NCBI GenBank assembly: GCA_910587335.1
Contig: CAJUMG010000003.1
Span: forward strand, 1-19,236
Reading direction: 5' to 3'
DNA from: an uncultured Oscillospiraceae bacterium
GTDB taxonomy: Bacteria; Bacillota; Clostridia; Oscillospirales; Ruminococcaceae
DNA: 19,236 nt
This document shows, piece by piece, positions 6,031 to 13,831 of this stretch. The translations under genes and the position numbers were made by a program. Below the pieces are notes generated by a model that was not told the DNA's origin, did no database searches, and was given only the letters and a program-made list of their open reading frames with translations. Numbering within the stretch: the stretch's first letter is position 1; the number at the start of each line of letters is the position of its first letter.

Positions 6031-6444
6031 ATGGAAAAAAAGCAAAGGGGCGTTTGGTTTGCCGGGCGCTGCGCACTGGCCTTAGCCATCGGCGCCTTGT
6101 GCTACCTTTTGTTCGGCGTCATCGGCCGCGGGTGCCTGTTCTGGGAAATCACCGGGCTGCCCTGTCTGACCTGCGGCATGAGCCGCGCCTGGCTATGCGC
6201 TCTGTCGGGGAATTTGGGACAGGCTTTTTTCTGGCACCCGCTGTTCTGGACCGTTCCGCTGCTGGCCCTTATCCTGATTTTTTTCGGGGCCGGCCGGCGC
6301 TGGGTACAAAGGAGTCTTCTTCTCTGCCTTTTTTTATTCGCGGCAGTGTATCTTGCGCGGATGGTGCTCTTATTTCCCCACACGCCGCCCATGACAGCCA
6401 ATCCCGACGGGATACTGCCGCGGCTGCTGGGATGGTATTTTTGA
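6031..6444 (+). CDS. DUF2752 family membrane protein
   Basis: A 137-residue membrane protein with the DUF2752 signature: a first hydrophobic segment (about residues 12-28), then GLPCLTCGMSRAWLCALSG (the C-x-x-C-G-x-[ST]-R-A motif), then FFWHP and two further hydrophobic segments (about 70-86 and 95-115). The family function is unknown. The paired Cys suggest a metal- or redox-linked site near the membrane surface (inference). The ATG has an AAAGG purine stretch about 11 bases upstream. It ends 24 bases before nadE on the same strand, so the two are probably co-transcribed. I see no convincing promoter in the 256 bases before it. Confidence 0.85.
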   Translation: MEKKQRGVWFAGRCALALAIGALCYLLFGVIGRGCLFWEITGLPCLTCGMSRAWLCALSGNLGQAFFWHPLFWTVPLLALILIFFGAGRRWVQRSLLLCLFLFAAVYLARMVLLFPHTPPMTANPDGILPRLLGWYF

Positions 6445-6468
6445 TGATCACTGGAGGTGCTTTTTCCC

Positions 6469-8379
6469 TTGAAAGATGGTTTTTTGAAGGTGGCGGCGGC
6501 TACGCCGTCCATTCGGCTGGCGGACTGCGAATATAACGCGGGGGCGATTCTCCGCTGCATGGAACAGGCCCGCGGCCAAGGTGTAAAGCTTTTGGTCCTG
6601 CCGGAGCTGTGCGTCACCGGCTATACCTGCGGCGATTTGTTTTTGCAGCCGGCCTTGCTGGACGCGGCGCGGTCCGCGCTAGAGCAAATTCGGGCGGGTA
6701 GCCATGGGTCCGACCTGATCACGGTGGTCGGCGCGCCCTTGCGGCATGGAAACAAATTGTATAACTGCGCTATTTTTATACAAAACGGCGTTTATTTAGG
6801 GGTAATCCCCAAGACCCATCTGCCCAGCTACGGGGAATTTTATGAGGGGCGCTGGTTCTGCCCCGCTCCCGCCCAGGAGGAGGACATGCGCCTTGGCGGG
6901 CAGACGGTTCCCTTTGGCACAAAAATTTTGCTGTGCTGTGAAGAGCTGCCTTCGCTGTGCATTGCCGCCGAAATCTGTGAGGATCTTTGGGCGGCCAATC
7001 CCCCTTCGGTGGGGCACGGGCTGGCGGGGGCGACGGTGATCGTCAACCCCTCCTGCTCCGACGAGACCACCGGCAAGGCCGCTTACCGGCGGCAGCTTCT
7101 TTCCGCCCAGTCGGCCCGGCTATGCTGCGCCTATCTGTACGCGGACGCGGGGGACGGGGAATCCACCACCGATATGGTGTTTGCCGGCCACAACCTGATT
7201 TACGAAAACGGCGTTTTGTTGGACGAGACTTCCCTATTCCAAAACGGCATGGCCGTTTCGGAAATCGACCTGTCCCGCTTGGCCTATGAGCGGCAGCGGC
7301 TGACCAGCTTCCCTGCTCCCTCTTCGGGGGTATACCGCCGGGTCCCCTTCTCTCTGTCTGTTGCCGAGACGAGGCTGACCCGCCCGATCAGTCCCCGGCC
7401 CTTTATCCCCGACGCGCAGGAAAGCCGGCGAGAGCGGTGTGAGGAAATCCTCTCGATGCAGGCGGCGGGTCTTGCCCAGAGGCTGGAGCACACCGGGGCA
7501 AAAACAGCGGTGATCGGGCTGTCCGGCGGACTGGACTCCACCTTGGCTTTGCTGGTAGCGGTTCGGGCGATGAAAAGGCTGGGCCGGTCCATGGGGGACA
7601 TTCTGGCGGTGACCATGCCCTGCTTTGGCACCACCCATCGCACCAAGAGTAACGCCCAGCAGCTGGCGGAAGCGTATGGGGTAAACTTCCGGGAAATCGA
7701 CATCACCGCCGCGGTAAACCGCCATTTTGCCGATATCGGCCAGGATCCGGAAAATCGGGACGTGACCTATGAAAACTGCCAGGCGCGGGAGAGAACCCAG
7801 GTTTTGATGGATCTGGCCAACCAGACCGGCGGACTGGTCATCGGCACCGGCGACCTGTCCGAGCTGGCGCTGGGCTGGGCCACCTATAACGGCGATCATA
7901 TGTCCATGTACGGGGTCAACGCCTCCATCCCCAAAACGCTGATTCGCCACATGGTAGCTTATGAAGCGTCAGTTTCGGAGAATGAGACCCTGCGCCATAC
8001 CCTACAGGACATTTTGGACACGCCGGTGAGCCCGGAGCTGCTGCCCGCCCAAAACGGGGAGATCGCCCAAAAGACCGAGGATCTGGTCGGTCCCTATGCG
8101 CTGCACGATTTCTTTTTATACTACGCGGTGCGCTGGGCTTTTTCCCCGGCGAAAATCTACCGGCTGGCCCTGTATGCCTTTGGGGAGGAATACGAGCCGC
8201 AGATGGTCAAAAAATGGTTGGTCAGCTTTTACCGGCGGTTTTTTGCCCAGCAGTTTAAACGCTCCTGTCTGCCAGACGGACCCAAGGTGGGCTCGGTTTC
8301 CCTCTCTCCCCGGGGTGATTGGCGGATGCCCAGCGACGCCCATGCCACCATCTGGCTAAAGGAGGCTCAGTCTTTGTAA
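6469..8379 (+). CDS. nadE: Glutamine-dependent NAD+ synthetase
   Basis: A 636-residue cytoplasmic two-domain enzyme making NAD+ from deamido-NAD+, ATP and glutamine, the last step of NAD synthesis. The N-terminal nitrilase-fold glutaminase shows the triad E46 (LPELCVTGY), K115 (PKTHLPSYGEF) and C170 (AAEICEDLW). The C-terminal synthetase has the ATP-pyrophosphatase loop SGGLDST (351-357) and GTGDLSELALGWATYNGDHMSMY. The start is a TTG at 6469 (MKDGFLKVAA). An in-frame GTG at 6457 overlaps the GGAGG (6453-6457), which serves the TTG 11 bases later, and the N-terminus then matches other family members. It converges on gpr with only 6 bases between stop codons and no clear terminator between them. 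Confidence 0.96.
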   Translation: MKDGFLKVAAATPSIRLADCEYNAGAILRCMEQARGQGVKLLVLPELCVTGYTCGDLFLQPALLDAARSALEQIRAGSHGSDLITVVGAPLRHGNKLYNCAIFIQNGVYLGVIPKTHLPSYGEFYEGRWFCPAPAQEEDMRLGGQTVPFGTKILLCCEELPSLCIAAEICEDLWAANPPSVGHGLAGATVIVNPSCSDETTGKAAYRRQLLSAQSARLCCAYLYADAGDGESTTDMVFAGHNLIYENGVLLDETSLFQNGMAVSEIDLSRLAYERQRLTSFPAPSSGVYRRVPFSLSVAETRLTRPISPRPFIPDAQESRRERCEEILSMQAAGLAQRLEHTGAKTAVIGLSGGLDSTLALLVAVRAMKRLGRSMGDILAVTMPCFGTTHRTKSNAQQLAEAYGVNFREIDITAAVNRHFADIGQDPENRDVTYENCQARERTQVLMDLANQTGGLVIGTGDLSELALGWATYNGDHMSMYGVNASIPKTLIRHMVAYEASVSENETLRHTLQDILDTPVSPELLPAQNGEIAQKTEDLVGPYALHDFFLYYAVRWAFSPAKIYRLALYAFGEEYEPQMVKKWLVSFYRRFFAQQFKRSCLPDGPKVGSVSLSPRGDWRMPSDAHATIWLKEAQSL

Positions 8380-8385
8380 GGGAGG

Positions 8386-9279
8386 CTAGCTGACAAAAAA
8401 GCTCAGCTCCTCCTGGGTCAGGGAGGGCTGCAATGCCCGGTTGATGGCCATGGCCAAAATTTTTGACGCGCGGTCTATCAAAAGGTCGATCTCCTTCGGC
8501 GTTACCAGCATGGACTGTCCTTCGGGGGCAAAGAGGGTGCGGGCGGCCTCCTCGCCGCTGACCCCTTCCACCGCCAGCAGGTCGCAGCCTACCGTTACGC
8601 CGTCCGCCACCGTTGGCACACCCATGGAGATCACCGGCGCGCCCAGGGTCTCCCGGCTTAATTCCCGGCGGCGGTTCATGGCGCCGGAGCCAGGGGAAAT
8701 ACCGGTGTTGGAGAGCTGCACGGTCCGGCCAAGCCGCTTTAGACTGCGGGCGGCCAACGCGTCGATGATGATAACGCAGGAGGGCTTTATTTTTTCGCAA
8801 AGACATGCTATAATTTCACTTGTCTCAATTCCTGTTTGCCCTAAAACGCCCGGCGCAATCGCCGCCACCGGCCGAAGCCGGTCCTTTTTGGCGACACGCT
8901 CCCACTCACCGGCAAGATGGCGGGTAGCCAAAATGCCGTCAATGACCCGGGGGCCCAGCGCGTCCGGCGTGACAGAGAGATTTCCCAGCCCGACCACCAG
9001 GACCAACCCATCCTGCTCGGGCAGCAGAAATTTGATCTGTCGGGCAATCACCTCGGCCTCTCGGGCCGAATCGGTGACCGAGTCGGAGAAAGGAACAACC
9101 TCTACGGTGATGTAATCGCCTGCCGGCTTTCCAAACTGCTTTTCTCCTTTTGGGGTTAAAATTTTCGTATGGGAAACGGCTATGCCGTCCTCTTTTTGTT
9201 GGACGCTCTGGTAGTCCTGAGAGACCGTATCTCCCAGCTGCTGGGCCAGTTCGATTGCTAAATCGGTTCTGAAATTCAT
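8386..9279 (-). CDS. gpr: Germination protease Gpr
   Basis: A 297-residue endopeptidase that degrades small acid-soluble spore proteins at germination (family M63/A25). Conserved segments include RTDLAIEL at the N-terminus, VVGLGNLSVTPDALGPRVIDGILATRHL, APGVLGQTGIETSEII, IDALAARSLKRLGRTVQLSNTGI, PGSGAMNRR, PVISMGVPTVADG and VTPKEIDLLI. Compared with the roughly 370-residue Bacillus enzyme it lacks about 80 residues before VTPKEIDLLI. It also starts almost exactly where the Bacillus propeptide is cut off (MNFRTDLA), so little or no propeptide is present. The ATG at 9279 has GAGGTGG a few bases upstream. It is divergent from rpsT and convergent with nadE. Forespore expression is expected, but I found no clear sigma-F/G promoter. 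Confidence 0.95.
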   Translation of the reverse strand: MNFRTDLAIELAQQLGDTVSQDYQSVQQKEDGIAVSHTKILTPKGEKQFGKPAGDYITVEVVPFSDSVTDSAREAEVIARQIKFLLPEQDGLVLVVGLGNLSVTPDALGPRVIDGILATRHLAGEWERVAKKDRLRPVAAIAPGVLGQTGIETSEIIACLCEKIKPSCVIIIDALAARSLKRLGRTVQLSNTGISPGSGAMNRRRELSRETLGAPVISMGVPTVADGVTVGCDLLAVEGVSGEEAARTLFAPEGQSMLVTPKEIDLLIDRASKILAMAINRALQPSLTQEELSFFVS

Positions 9280-9339
9280 CTCGCCACCTCATATCCGGCA
9301 TATTTTCTTGGATTTTTCCGCTTTTTTTCAAAAAAATCC

Positions 9340-9368
9340 TTGCAAAATCCTTTTGAAAATGATAAGCT
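9340..9368 (+). promoter_or_regulatory. Candidate promoter of rpsT
   Basis: TTGCAA, 17 bases, then TAAGCT, giving a start near 9375 and a leader of about 28 bases. An alternative (TTGAAA-17-TATTGT) would start inside the ribosome site and is less likely. Confidence 0.35.
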
Positions 9369-9402
9369 ATTTTAGTATTGTGTGGTCAAGGAGGTGTCAA
9401 TA

Positions 9403-9666
9403 TTGGCAAATATCAAATCTGCGAAAAAAAGAATCCTGGTCAACCAGGCGAAAACCGAGCAGAACAAACGGCTTAAAACCAATCTGAAAACCGTATTGAA
9501 GAAAGCGGAAACCGCTATCGAATCCAATGCGGCGGATAAGAACGAGGCGGTTAAGCTGGCGGTTAAAAAAATCGACCAAGCCTGCGCCAAGGGTATTTTG
9601 AAGAAGAATACCGCTTCCAGAAAGAAATCCAAGCTGGTTCTGCATTTAAACCGGGCAAACGCTTAA
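9403..9666 (+). CDS. rpsT: 30S ribosomal protein S20
   Basis: An 87-residue, Lys-rich helical protein that binds 16S rRNA in the small subunit. The N-terminus MANIKSAKKRILVN and the segment NKRLKTNLKT are typical of S20. The C-terminal ASRKKSKLVLHLNRA also fits the family. The start is a TTG at 9403, with AAGGAGGTG (9388-9396) 6 bases upstream; an in-frame GTG at 9382 lies before this ribosome site and is rejected. A TTG or other weak start is common for S20 and fits translational self-control. The gene is monocistronic, divergent from gpr, and ends in a strong terminator. It is the only housekeeping gene among the sporulation genes here. Confidence 0.97.
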   Translation: MANIKSAKKRILVNQAKTEQNKRLKTNLKTVLKKAETAIESNAADKNEAVKLAVKKIDQACAKGILKKNTASRKKSKLVLHLNRANA

Positions 9667-9682
9667 TTTTTCCGCAAATCTT

Positions 9683-9716
9683 AGCCGGACACAAAATGTG
9701 TCCGGCTTTTTGTTTT
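9683..9716 (+). terminator. Rho-independent terminator of rpsT
   Basis: AGCCGGACACA and TGTGTCCGGCT form a perfect 11-bp stem with loop AAA, followed by TTTTGTTTT on the plus strand. It also lies just past the end of spoVAE on the minus strand, where the tail is not T-rich. Confidence 0.92.
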
Positions 9717-10083
9717 AGGATTTATCTCCTGGTTTAAACAATAGCGCCACCAAAAGGCCGAAGACCATCGCGGCGGTGATTCCGGCGGCAGCGGCGGTCA
9801 GACCGCCGGTCAGCGCGCCCAAAATCCCCTTTTGGGCCACCGCTTCTTTCACACCGGTGGCCAAAAGATGTCCAAATCCGGTCAGCGGTACGGTGGCGCC
9901 GGCGCCGGCAAAATCCACAATGGGCTGGTACAGCCCCAGAGCGGACAGCAGCACCCCCAGCACCACATAGCCCACCAGGATCCGGGCAGGGGTCAGCTTG
10001 GTTTTATCAATAAAAATTTGCCCGACGGCACAGAAAATGCCGCCGATAAGAAAGGCCTTGCCCAGGCTCAGCAAAAGTTCCAT
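9715..10083 (-). CDS. spoVAE: Stage V sporulation protein AE
   Basis: A 122-residue integral membrane protein of the SpoVAC/SpoVAE family, part of the SpoVA channel in the inner spore membrane that imports dipicolinic acid during sporulation and releases it at germination. It shows three or four hydrophobic segments and the family core GAGATVPLTGFGHLLATGVKE in the middle, close in kind to the GAGTLVPITGFANAMVSPALE of SpoVAC. Its ATG overlaps the last base of the spoVAD stop codon (TAATG), so translation is coupled. It is the last gene of a spoVAC-spoVAD-spoVAE unit, the minimal clostridial set. Confidence 0.95.
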   Translation of the reverse strand: MELLLSLGKAFLIGGIFCAVGQIFIDKTKLTPARILVGYVVLGVLLSALGLYQPIVDFAGAGATVPLTGFGHLLATGVKEAVAQKGILGALTGGLTAAAAGITAAMVFGLLVALLFKPGDKS

Positions 10084-11114
10084 TACTCCACCCCCTTACG
10101 CCGGCGGCTGGAGGAAAGGTGTACCAGATGCGCGATGCCCGGGATGCTCTCCCCCTGCATACTGGAGGTAGGGCTCATCAGCGCGCCGGTGGCCACAAAC
10201 AGCACATCTCCTAAGGTGCCTTTCCGAATTTTCGGCAGGATGAAGGAGCACAGCACCGACGCGGCGCATCCACAGCCGGAGCCGCCGGCGTGTACGTCCT
10301 GCTGCTGCCGGTCATAGATCAAAAGGCCGCAGTCCTGGTGCCGCCCTTGCAGATGGATTTTTTCCTGCTCCAACAGCTGTTCCAGCAAGGCGGACCCGAC
10401 CTGCCCCAGATCGCCGGTCAGGATCATATCGTAATCCTCCGGGCGGGTATGGGTATCGGTCAGATAGCGGGTAATGGTTTTTGCGGCGGCGGGCGCCATG
10501 GCGGCGCCCATGTTGTTGGCGTCCTTAATGCCCAAATCCTCGATACAGCCGATGGTCACCGCCCGGATATAGGGCGCAGCCCCTGCCTCTCCCACAACGC
10601 AGGCGCCGGAGCCGGTCACCGTCCACTGGGAAGTGGGCGGCCGCTGTCCGCCGTATTCCAGCGGAAAACGGAACTGCCGTTCCGCCGAGCAGAAGTGGGA
10701 GGAGGTAACGGCCAACGCTTTTTTCGCAATAGAGGTATCCACAAACAAGGCGGACAGCGCCAATGATTCGGCCATGGTAGAGCAAGCGCCGTACAGTCCC
10801 ACAAAGGGGATGCCCAGATCCCGCAGGCCGTAGACCGAGCCGATACACTGATTGAGCAGGTCCCCTGCAAAGGCCATGTCGATCTGCTCCGCCTCGAAAT
10901 TCCCTTTGGACAACGCCTGTCCCACGCTGATCTGGACCATTTTACTCTCGGCCCTTTCCCAGCTGCTTTCGCCAAAGGTGGAATCGGGGTTGATTACGTC
11001 GAAATACTGTCCCAGCGGCCCTTCCGATTCTTTTTTTGAACCCACCGAGCCAAAGGACAGCACCGAAGGGGTGTTCTCCAAAAGGTAGGTATACTTTCCG
11101 GTTTTTACTGCCAT
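10083..11114 (-). CDS. spoVAD: Stage V sporulation protein AD
   Basis: A 343-residue protein with a thiolase-like fold, the dipicolinic-acid-binding subunit of the SpoVA complex, sited on the spore inner membrane. Family segments visible are SFGSVGSKKESEGPLGQYFD near the N-terminus, FAGDLLNQCIGS, GLYGACSTMAESLALSA (about residues 125-141), SSHFCSAERQFRFPLEYG, PTSQWTVTGSGACVV, TGDLGQVG and GGSGCGCAASV near the C-terminus. Length and architecture are normal. The ATG at 11114 is preceded by AGGAGG, and the gene lies 12 bases after spoVAC. Confidence 0.97.
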   Translation of the reverse strand: MAVKTGKYTYLLENTPSVLSFGSVGSKKESEGPLGQYFDVINPDSTFGESSWERAESKMVQISVGQALSKGNFEAEQIDMAFAGDLLNQCIGSVYGLRDLGIPFVGLYGACSTMAESLALSALFVDTSIAKKALAVTSSHFCSAERQFRFPLEYGGQRPPTSQWTVTGSGACVVGEAGAAPYIRAVTIGCIEDLGIKDANNMGAAMAPAAAKTITRYLTDTHTRPEDYDMILTGDLGQVGSALLEQLLEQEKIHLQGRHQDCGLLIYDRQQQDVHAGGSGCGCAASVLCSFILPKIRKGTLGDVLFVATGALMSPTSSMQGESIPGIAHLVHLSSSRRRKGVE

Positions 11115-11126
11115 CTTCCCTTCCTC

Positions 11127-11564
11127 CTAACCAAAGATCGCCAATAGAAGGCCGTACAACACCGCCGCGGCGGTGCCGTAGAGAATCACCGGGCCAGCGA
11201 TGGAAAACATCTTGGCGCCGACGCCCAGAATCATTCCCTCCCGCTTAAATTCCAGCGCCGGGCTGACCATAGCGTTGGCAAAGCCGGTGATGGGGACCAA
11301 GGTGCCGGCGCCGGCGTGTTTTGCAATGTTGTCGTAGCAGTTGAGTCCCGTGAGAAGAGCGCTTAAAAAGATCAGCGAAATAGAGGTGACGGCGCCGCAG
11401 TCCTTCTGATCCAGGCCCAGCGACTGCATCCAGCTCATAACCCCCTGTCCGATGGTGCAGATGAGTCCGCCGACCAAAAAGGCCACCAGCATATTCCGAA
11501 ACAGCTTGGAATTGGGGGCTGCTTTTTGGCTCATTTTATTGTATTCCTGTGGTGTAGGAGACAT
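11127..11564 (-). CDS. spoVAC: Stage V sporulation protein AC
   Basis: A 145-residue integral membrane protein, the mechanosensitive-channel-like component of the SpoVA complex. It has a hydrophobic body with FLVGGLICTIGQGVMSW, LLTGLNCYDNIAKHAGAGTLVPITGFANAMVSPALEFKREG (two halves of the family signature) and a final hydrophobic segment. An ATG at 11564 (MSPTPQEYNK) is preferred because the GAAAGGA purine stretch lies 6-9 bases upstream. An ATG at 11573, adding MIK, sits almost on that ribosome site but cannot be excluded. It is the first gene of spoVAC-spoVAD-spoVAE and is divergent from the SpoIIQ-like gene. Confidence 0.95.
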   Translation of the reverse strand: MSPTPQEYNKMSQKAAPNSKLFRNMLVAFLVGGLICTIGQGVMSWMQSLGLDQKDCGAVTSISLIFLSALLTGLNCYDNIAKHAGAGTLVPITGFANAMVSPALEFKREGMILGVGAKMFSIAGPVILYGTAAAVLYGLLLAIFG

Positions 11565-11585
11565 TTTGATCATCCTTTCCTTTCA

Positions 11586-11613
11586 AAATATGACGTACCG
11601 CTATTTTCCCAAT
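11586..11613 (-). promoter_or_regulatory. Possible sigma-G promoter of spoVAC-spoVAD-spoVAE
   Basis: On the minus strand GATTG (4 of 5 to the GHATR -35), about 17 bases, then CATATTT, which fits the sigma-G -10 CATWHTW. The start would be very near the ribosome site, giving a leader of about 14 bases to the ATG at 11564. That shortness makes it uncertain. Confidence 0.35.
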
Positions 11614-11700
11614 CTTGGGCGAATTTATGTATTTTCCCATTTACAAAGGTTTCATTTCTGTCCATTTTTTCTTCTCTTTCCATTCTTACAAAAATCCTGT

Positions 11701-11730
11701 GCATAAATTGACCGGCGAAAAGCCATACTT
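11701..11730 (+). promoter_or_regulatory. Sigma-G (or sigma-F/G) promoter of the SpoIIQ-like gene
   Basis: GCATA, 18 bases, then CATACTT, a full match to the Bacillus sigma-G pattern GHATR / CATWHTW. The expected start near 11737 leaves a leader of about 34 bases. It fits forespore expression of spoIIQ. Confidence 0.6.
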
Positions 11731-11770
11731 TTTGTACCAGAAATTTTTGTATGAATTGAGGGAAAATCCT

Positions 11771-12532
11771 ATGAAAAAATCTTTTTCCGAAACCCCCGTG
11801 GGAAAGTTCCTTCTGGGGAAAGGCTTCTACACCGCTTTAGCGGTCTGTGTACTGGGCGCAGGCGCCGCGGCCTGGGTCATTGTGGACAAGACCATCGACT
11901 CTTTTACGGCGGACCCACCGGCGGTATCTGGTCCGGCGCTACAAAATTCCGTCAGTCAAAAGGAACAGCCGGTGGAGCAAAAAGTCTCCAATATATCTCA
12001 GCCGTCCTCTTCCTCCTCCAGTGCGCCTTCTTCTTCCTCGGCGCCCGCCGTTTCCTCCAAGCCATCCGAAAGTGTCGTGCAGGATACCATTTCGCCCAAT
12101 TACGGCGTTTCTTCCTTTCTGCTTCCCGTTGAAGACACCGTTTTTAATCTGTTTTCCGGAACCGAGCTGGTCAAGGACGAGACCTTGGACAAATGGCATA
12201 CCCACAACGGAATTGACATCAAGGCGGAGATGGGCTCTCCCGTCCGTGCGGTGGCCGATGGAGTCGTTTCTTTAGTTAAGGACGATCCCATGTGGGGCAC
12301 GGTTGTGGAGATTACCCATGGGGATGACTTGATCAGCCGCTACTGTGGGCTAGACCAGGAGCTTTCGGTTGTGGAGGGACAGACCGTTTCCATTGCCGAC
12401 GAGATTGGCCGGGTAGGCGATACCAATTTGGCGGAAACAGCCCTACAGACCCATCTGCACTTTGAGCTGTTTGAAGACGGTGTGCGGGTAGATCCGCTGG
12501 ACCGCATGGGGTTCTATGACTCGGCGGATTAA
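11771..12532 (+). CDS. spoIIQ: SpoIIQ-like M23 (LytM) family membrane protein
   Basis: A 253-residue protein with one N-terminal membrane anchor (about residues 19-38), a Ser/Pro-rich linker (about 77-101) and a C-terminal LytM/M23 domain. The zinc site is complete: H145 and D149 in HTHNGIDI and H228-x-H230 in THLHFELF. Clostridial SpoIIQ proteins often keep these residues, unlike Bacillus SpoIIQ. In the forespore, SpoIIQ pairs with mother-cell SpoIIIAH to form the channel across the two membranes and helps engulfment. The ATG at 11771 follows GAGGG; upstream in-frame ATGs lack one and precede the promoter. The promoter pattern, divergence from spoVAC and sporulation context favour SpoIIQ over a vegetative cell-wall hydrolase. 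Confidence 0.85.
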   Translation: MKKSFSETPVGKFLLGKGFYTALAVCVLGAGAAAWVIVDKTIDSFTADPPAVSGPALQNSVSQKEQPVEQKVSNISQPSSSSSSAPSSSSAPAVSSKPSESVVQDTISPNYGVSSFLLPVEDTVFNLFSGTELVKDETLDKWHTHNGIDIKAEMGSPVRAVADGVVSLVKDDPMWGTVVEITHGDDLISRYCGLDQELSVVEGQTVSIADEIGRVGDTNLAETALQTHLHFELFEDGVRVDPLDRMGFYDSAD

Positions 12533-12567
12533 GTGCTTGACAATTTCTCCGCATCCTGCTAGCATAA

Positions 12568-12597
12568 AAGCATCGCGGCTTTTGCCGCAGAATGCTT
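12568..12597. other. Stem-loop downstream of the SpoIIQ-like gene
   Basis: AAGCAT and ATGCTT form outer arms and GCGGC/GCCGC inner arms around a TTTT loop, with a small asymmetric internal loop. No T-tract follows, so this is not a standard terminator. It may protect the 3' end of the message. Confidence 0.3.
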
Positions 12598-12646
12598 GAA
12601 GCTGAGGGATTTTGGGAATATGGGCGGATGCCTTTTTAGAAAAAAG

Positions 12647-12682
12647 AAAAAGCAGACCAGAAAATGGTCTGCTTTTTCTTTT
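12647..12682 (+). terminator. Rho-independent terminator after the SpoIIQ-like gene
   Basis: AGCAGACCA and TGGTCTGCT form a perfect 9-bp stem, extended by A-T pairs, loop GAAAA, followed by TTTTCTTTT. It separates this gene from the YitT-family gene. Confidence 0.88.
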
Positions 12683-12787
12683 GCTCTTTAGCCGGATGCT
12701 ATGATAATGCGGATACAAAAAGCGTCTGTTTTTTCCAAAGTCGGACCGGTCTTTTACCATCCATCATACAGGGAAAGGAATTTGACA

Positions 12788-13657
12788 ATGAAAAATCACT
12801 CCTCTATAACAAAAAATCTTTTTAATGTATTGCTGATTCTTTTGGGCAACGCCATCTATGCGCTGGCGGTGACCATGTTTATCCTCCCCTCGGGGTTGAT
12901 TACCGGCGGCACCACCGGCCTGGCTTTATTCTTTTTTCATCAGTTCGGCCTGCCGGTGACGGTTTTTGTCTCGATCTTTAACGTTACCATGTTCCTGCTG
13001 GGCCTTTGGGTTCTGGGGAAGAAATTCGCCTTAACCACCCTGGTCAGCTCCTTTTTCTATCCCTTTATTTTAGGGGTATTCCAAAAAATTCCGCTGCTGT
13101 CCCAAATGACCGAGGACCGGCTGCTCTGCGCTTTATACGCCGGGGTGATGATCGGCTTTTCGATTGGAATTGTCATTCGGGCAGGCGCTTCCACCGGCGG
13201 TATGGACATTCCGCCGCTGGTCTTTAACAAAAAGCTGGGGCTTTCGATTTCGGTGACCATGTACGCCTTTGACTTTACCATTTTGCTTTTGCAGGTTTTG
13301 TTTTCCGACAAGGAAGAGGTCTTGTACGGCATTTTATTGGTATGCATCTACACGCTGGTATTAGATAAGGTGCTGCTGATGGGACAATCCCGGACGCAGG
13401 TGAAAATTGTCAGTGAAAAATATGAGCAGATCAACGAACAGATCATCCGGCAGCTGGACCGGGGCTCCACCCTGATTCATGTCCAAACCGGCTACTGCCG
13501 GACCGAACTGCCGATGATTTTATCGGTGGTATCCGGCCGGGAGCTGCCCCGTTTAACCCGGCTGGTAAATGAAATGGATCCGGCGGCGTTTATGATCATC
13601 GGCGCGGTAAAAGAGGTGCGGGGCCGGGGATTTTCTTTGAACAAGGAATACCGGTAG
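12788..13657 (+). CDS. YitT-family membrane protein (DUF161/DUF2179)
   Basis: A 289-residue membrane protein with five hydrophobic segments in the N-terminal two thirds (starting NVLLILLGNAIYALAVTMF), the family motifs LPSGLITGGTTGLALFF and IRAGASTGGMDIPPLVFNKK, and a cytoplasmic C-terminal DUF2179 domain from about residue 205 (SRTQVKIVSEKYEQINEQI ... RGSTLIHVQTGY). The function of YitT proteins is not settled; transport is suspected. The ATG at 12788 follows AAAGGA by 8 bases. Upstream in-frame ATGs lack the family sequence. It stands alone between two terminators and has no obvious promoter apart from AT-rich sequence, so its regulation is unclear. Confidence 0.92.
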   Translation: MKNHSSITKNLFNVLLILLGNAIYALAVTMFILPSGLITGGTTGLALFFFHQFGLPVTVFVSIFNVTMFLLGLWVLGKKFALTTLVSSFFYPFILGVFQKIPLLSQMTEDRLLCALYAGVMIGFSIGIVIRAGASTGGMDIPPLVFNKKLGLSISVTMYAFDFTILLLQVLFSDKEEVLYGILLVCIYTLVLDKVLLMGQSRTQVKIVSEKYEQINEQIIRQLDRGSTLIHVQTGYCRTELPMILSVVSGRELPRLTRLVNEMDPAAFMIIGAVKEVRGRGFSLNKEYR

Positions 13658-13706
13658 AGGTTCTGTGCGCTTATGGAAGAAGGCTTTCTCGGTTTTCTAT
13701 ACGCAG

Positions 13707-13734
13707 AAAAATAGCCGCTTTGGCGGCTATTTTT
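13707..13734. terminator. Bidirectional terminator between the YitT-family gene and spoIIID
   Basis: AAAAATAGCCGC and GCGGCTATTTTT form a perfect 12-bp stem with loop TTTG. It has T-rich 3' ends on both strands, suiting the convergent genes on each side. Confidence 0.88.
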
Positions 13735-13831
13735 CCTGATGCATAATCTGTTTCCTGCTCAGGCATTTTATACGGCATAGGATGCAAAGAAAAGCCGCTT
13801 TGATCTTTTGCACATCTGACCGCTATACCAT

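Noticed and set aside
7234..7950. A 238-codon minus-strand open frame inside nadE
   Set aside because: It is antisense to well-supported synthetase motifs, shows no known domain and has no ribosome site; GC-rich coding sequence often gives such frames.
8441..9115. A 224-codon plus-strand open frame opposite gpr
   Set aside because: It lies opposite a strongly recognised Gpr protein, has biased Arg/Ser/Pro-rich composition and no family match.
9302..9345. A sigma-F/G promoter for gpr on the minus strand
   Set aside because: GGAAAAATCC partly fits a sigma-F -10, but no acceptable -35 lies at the right distance.
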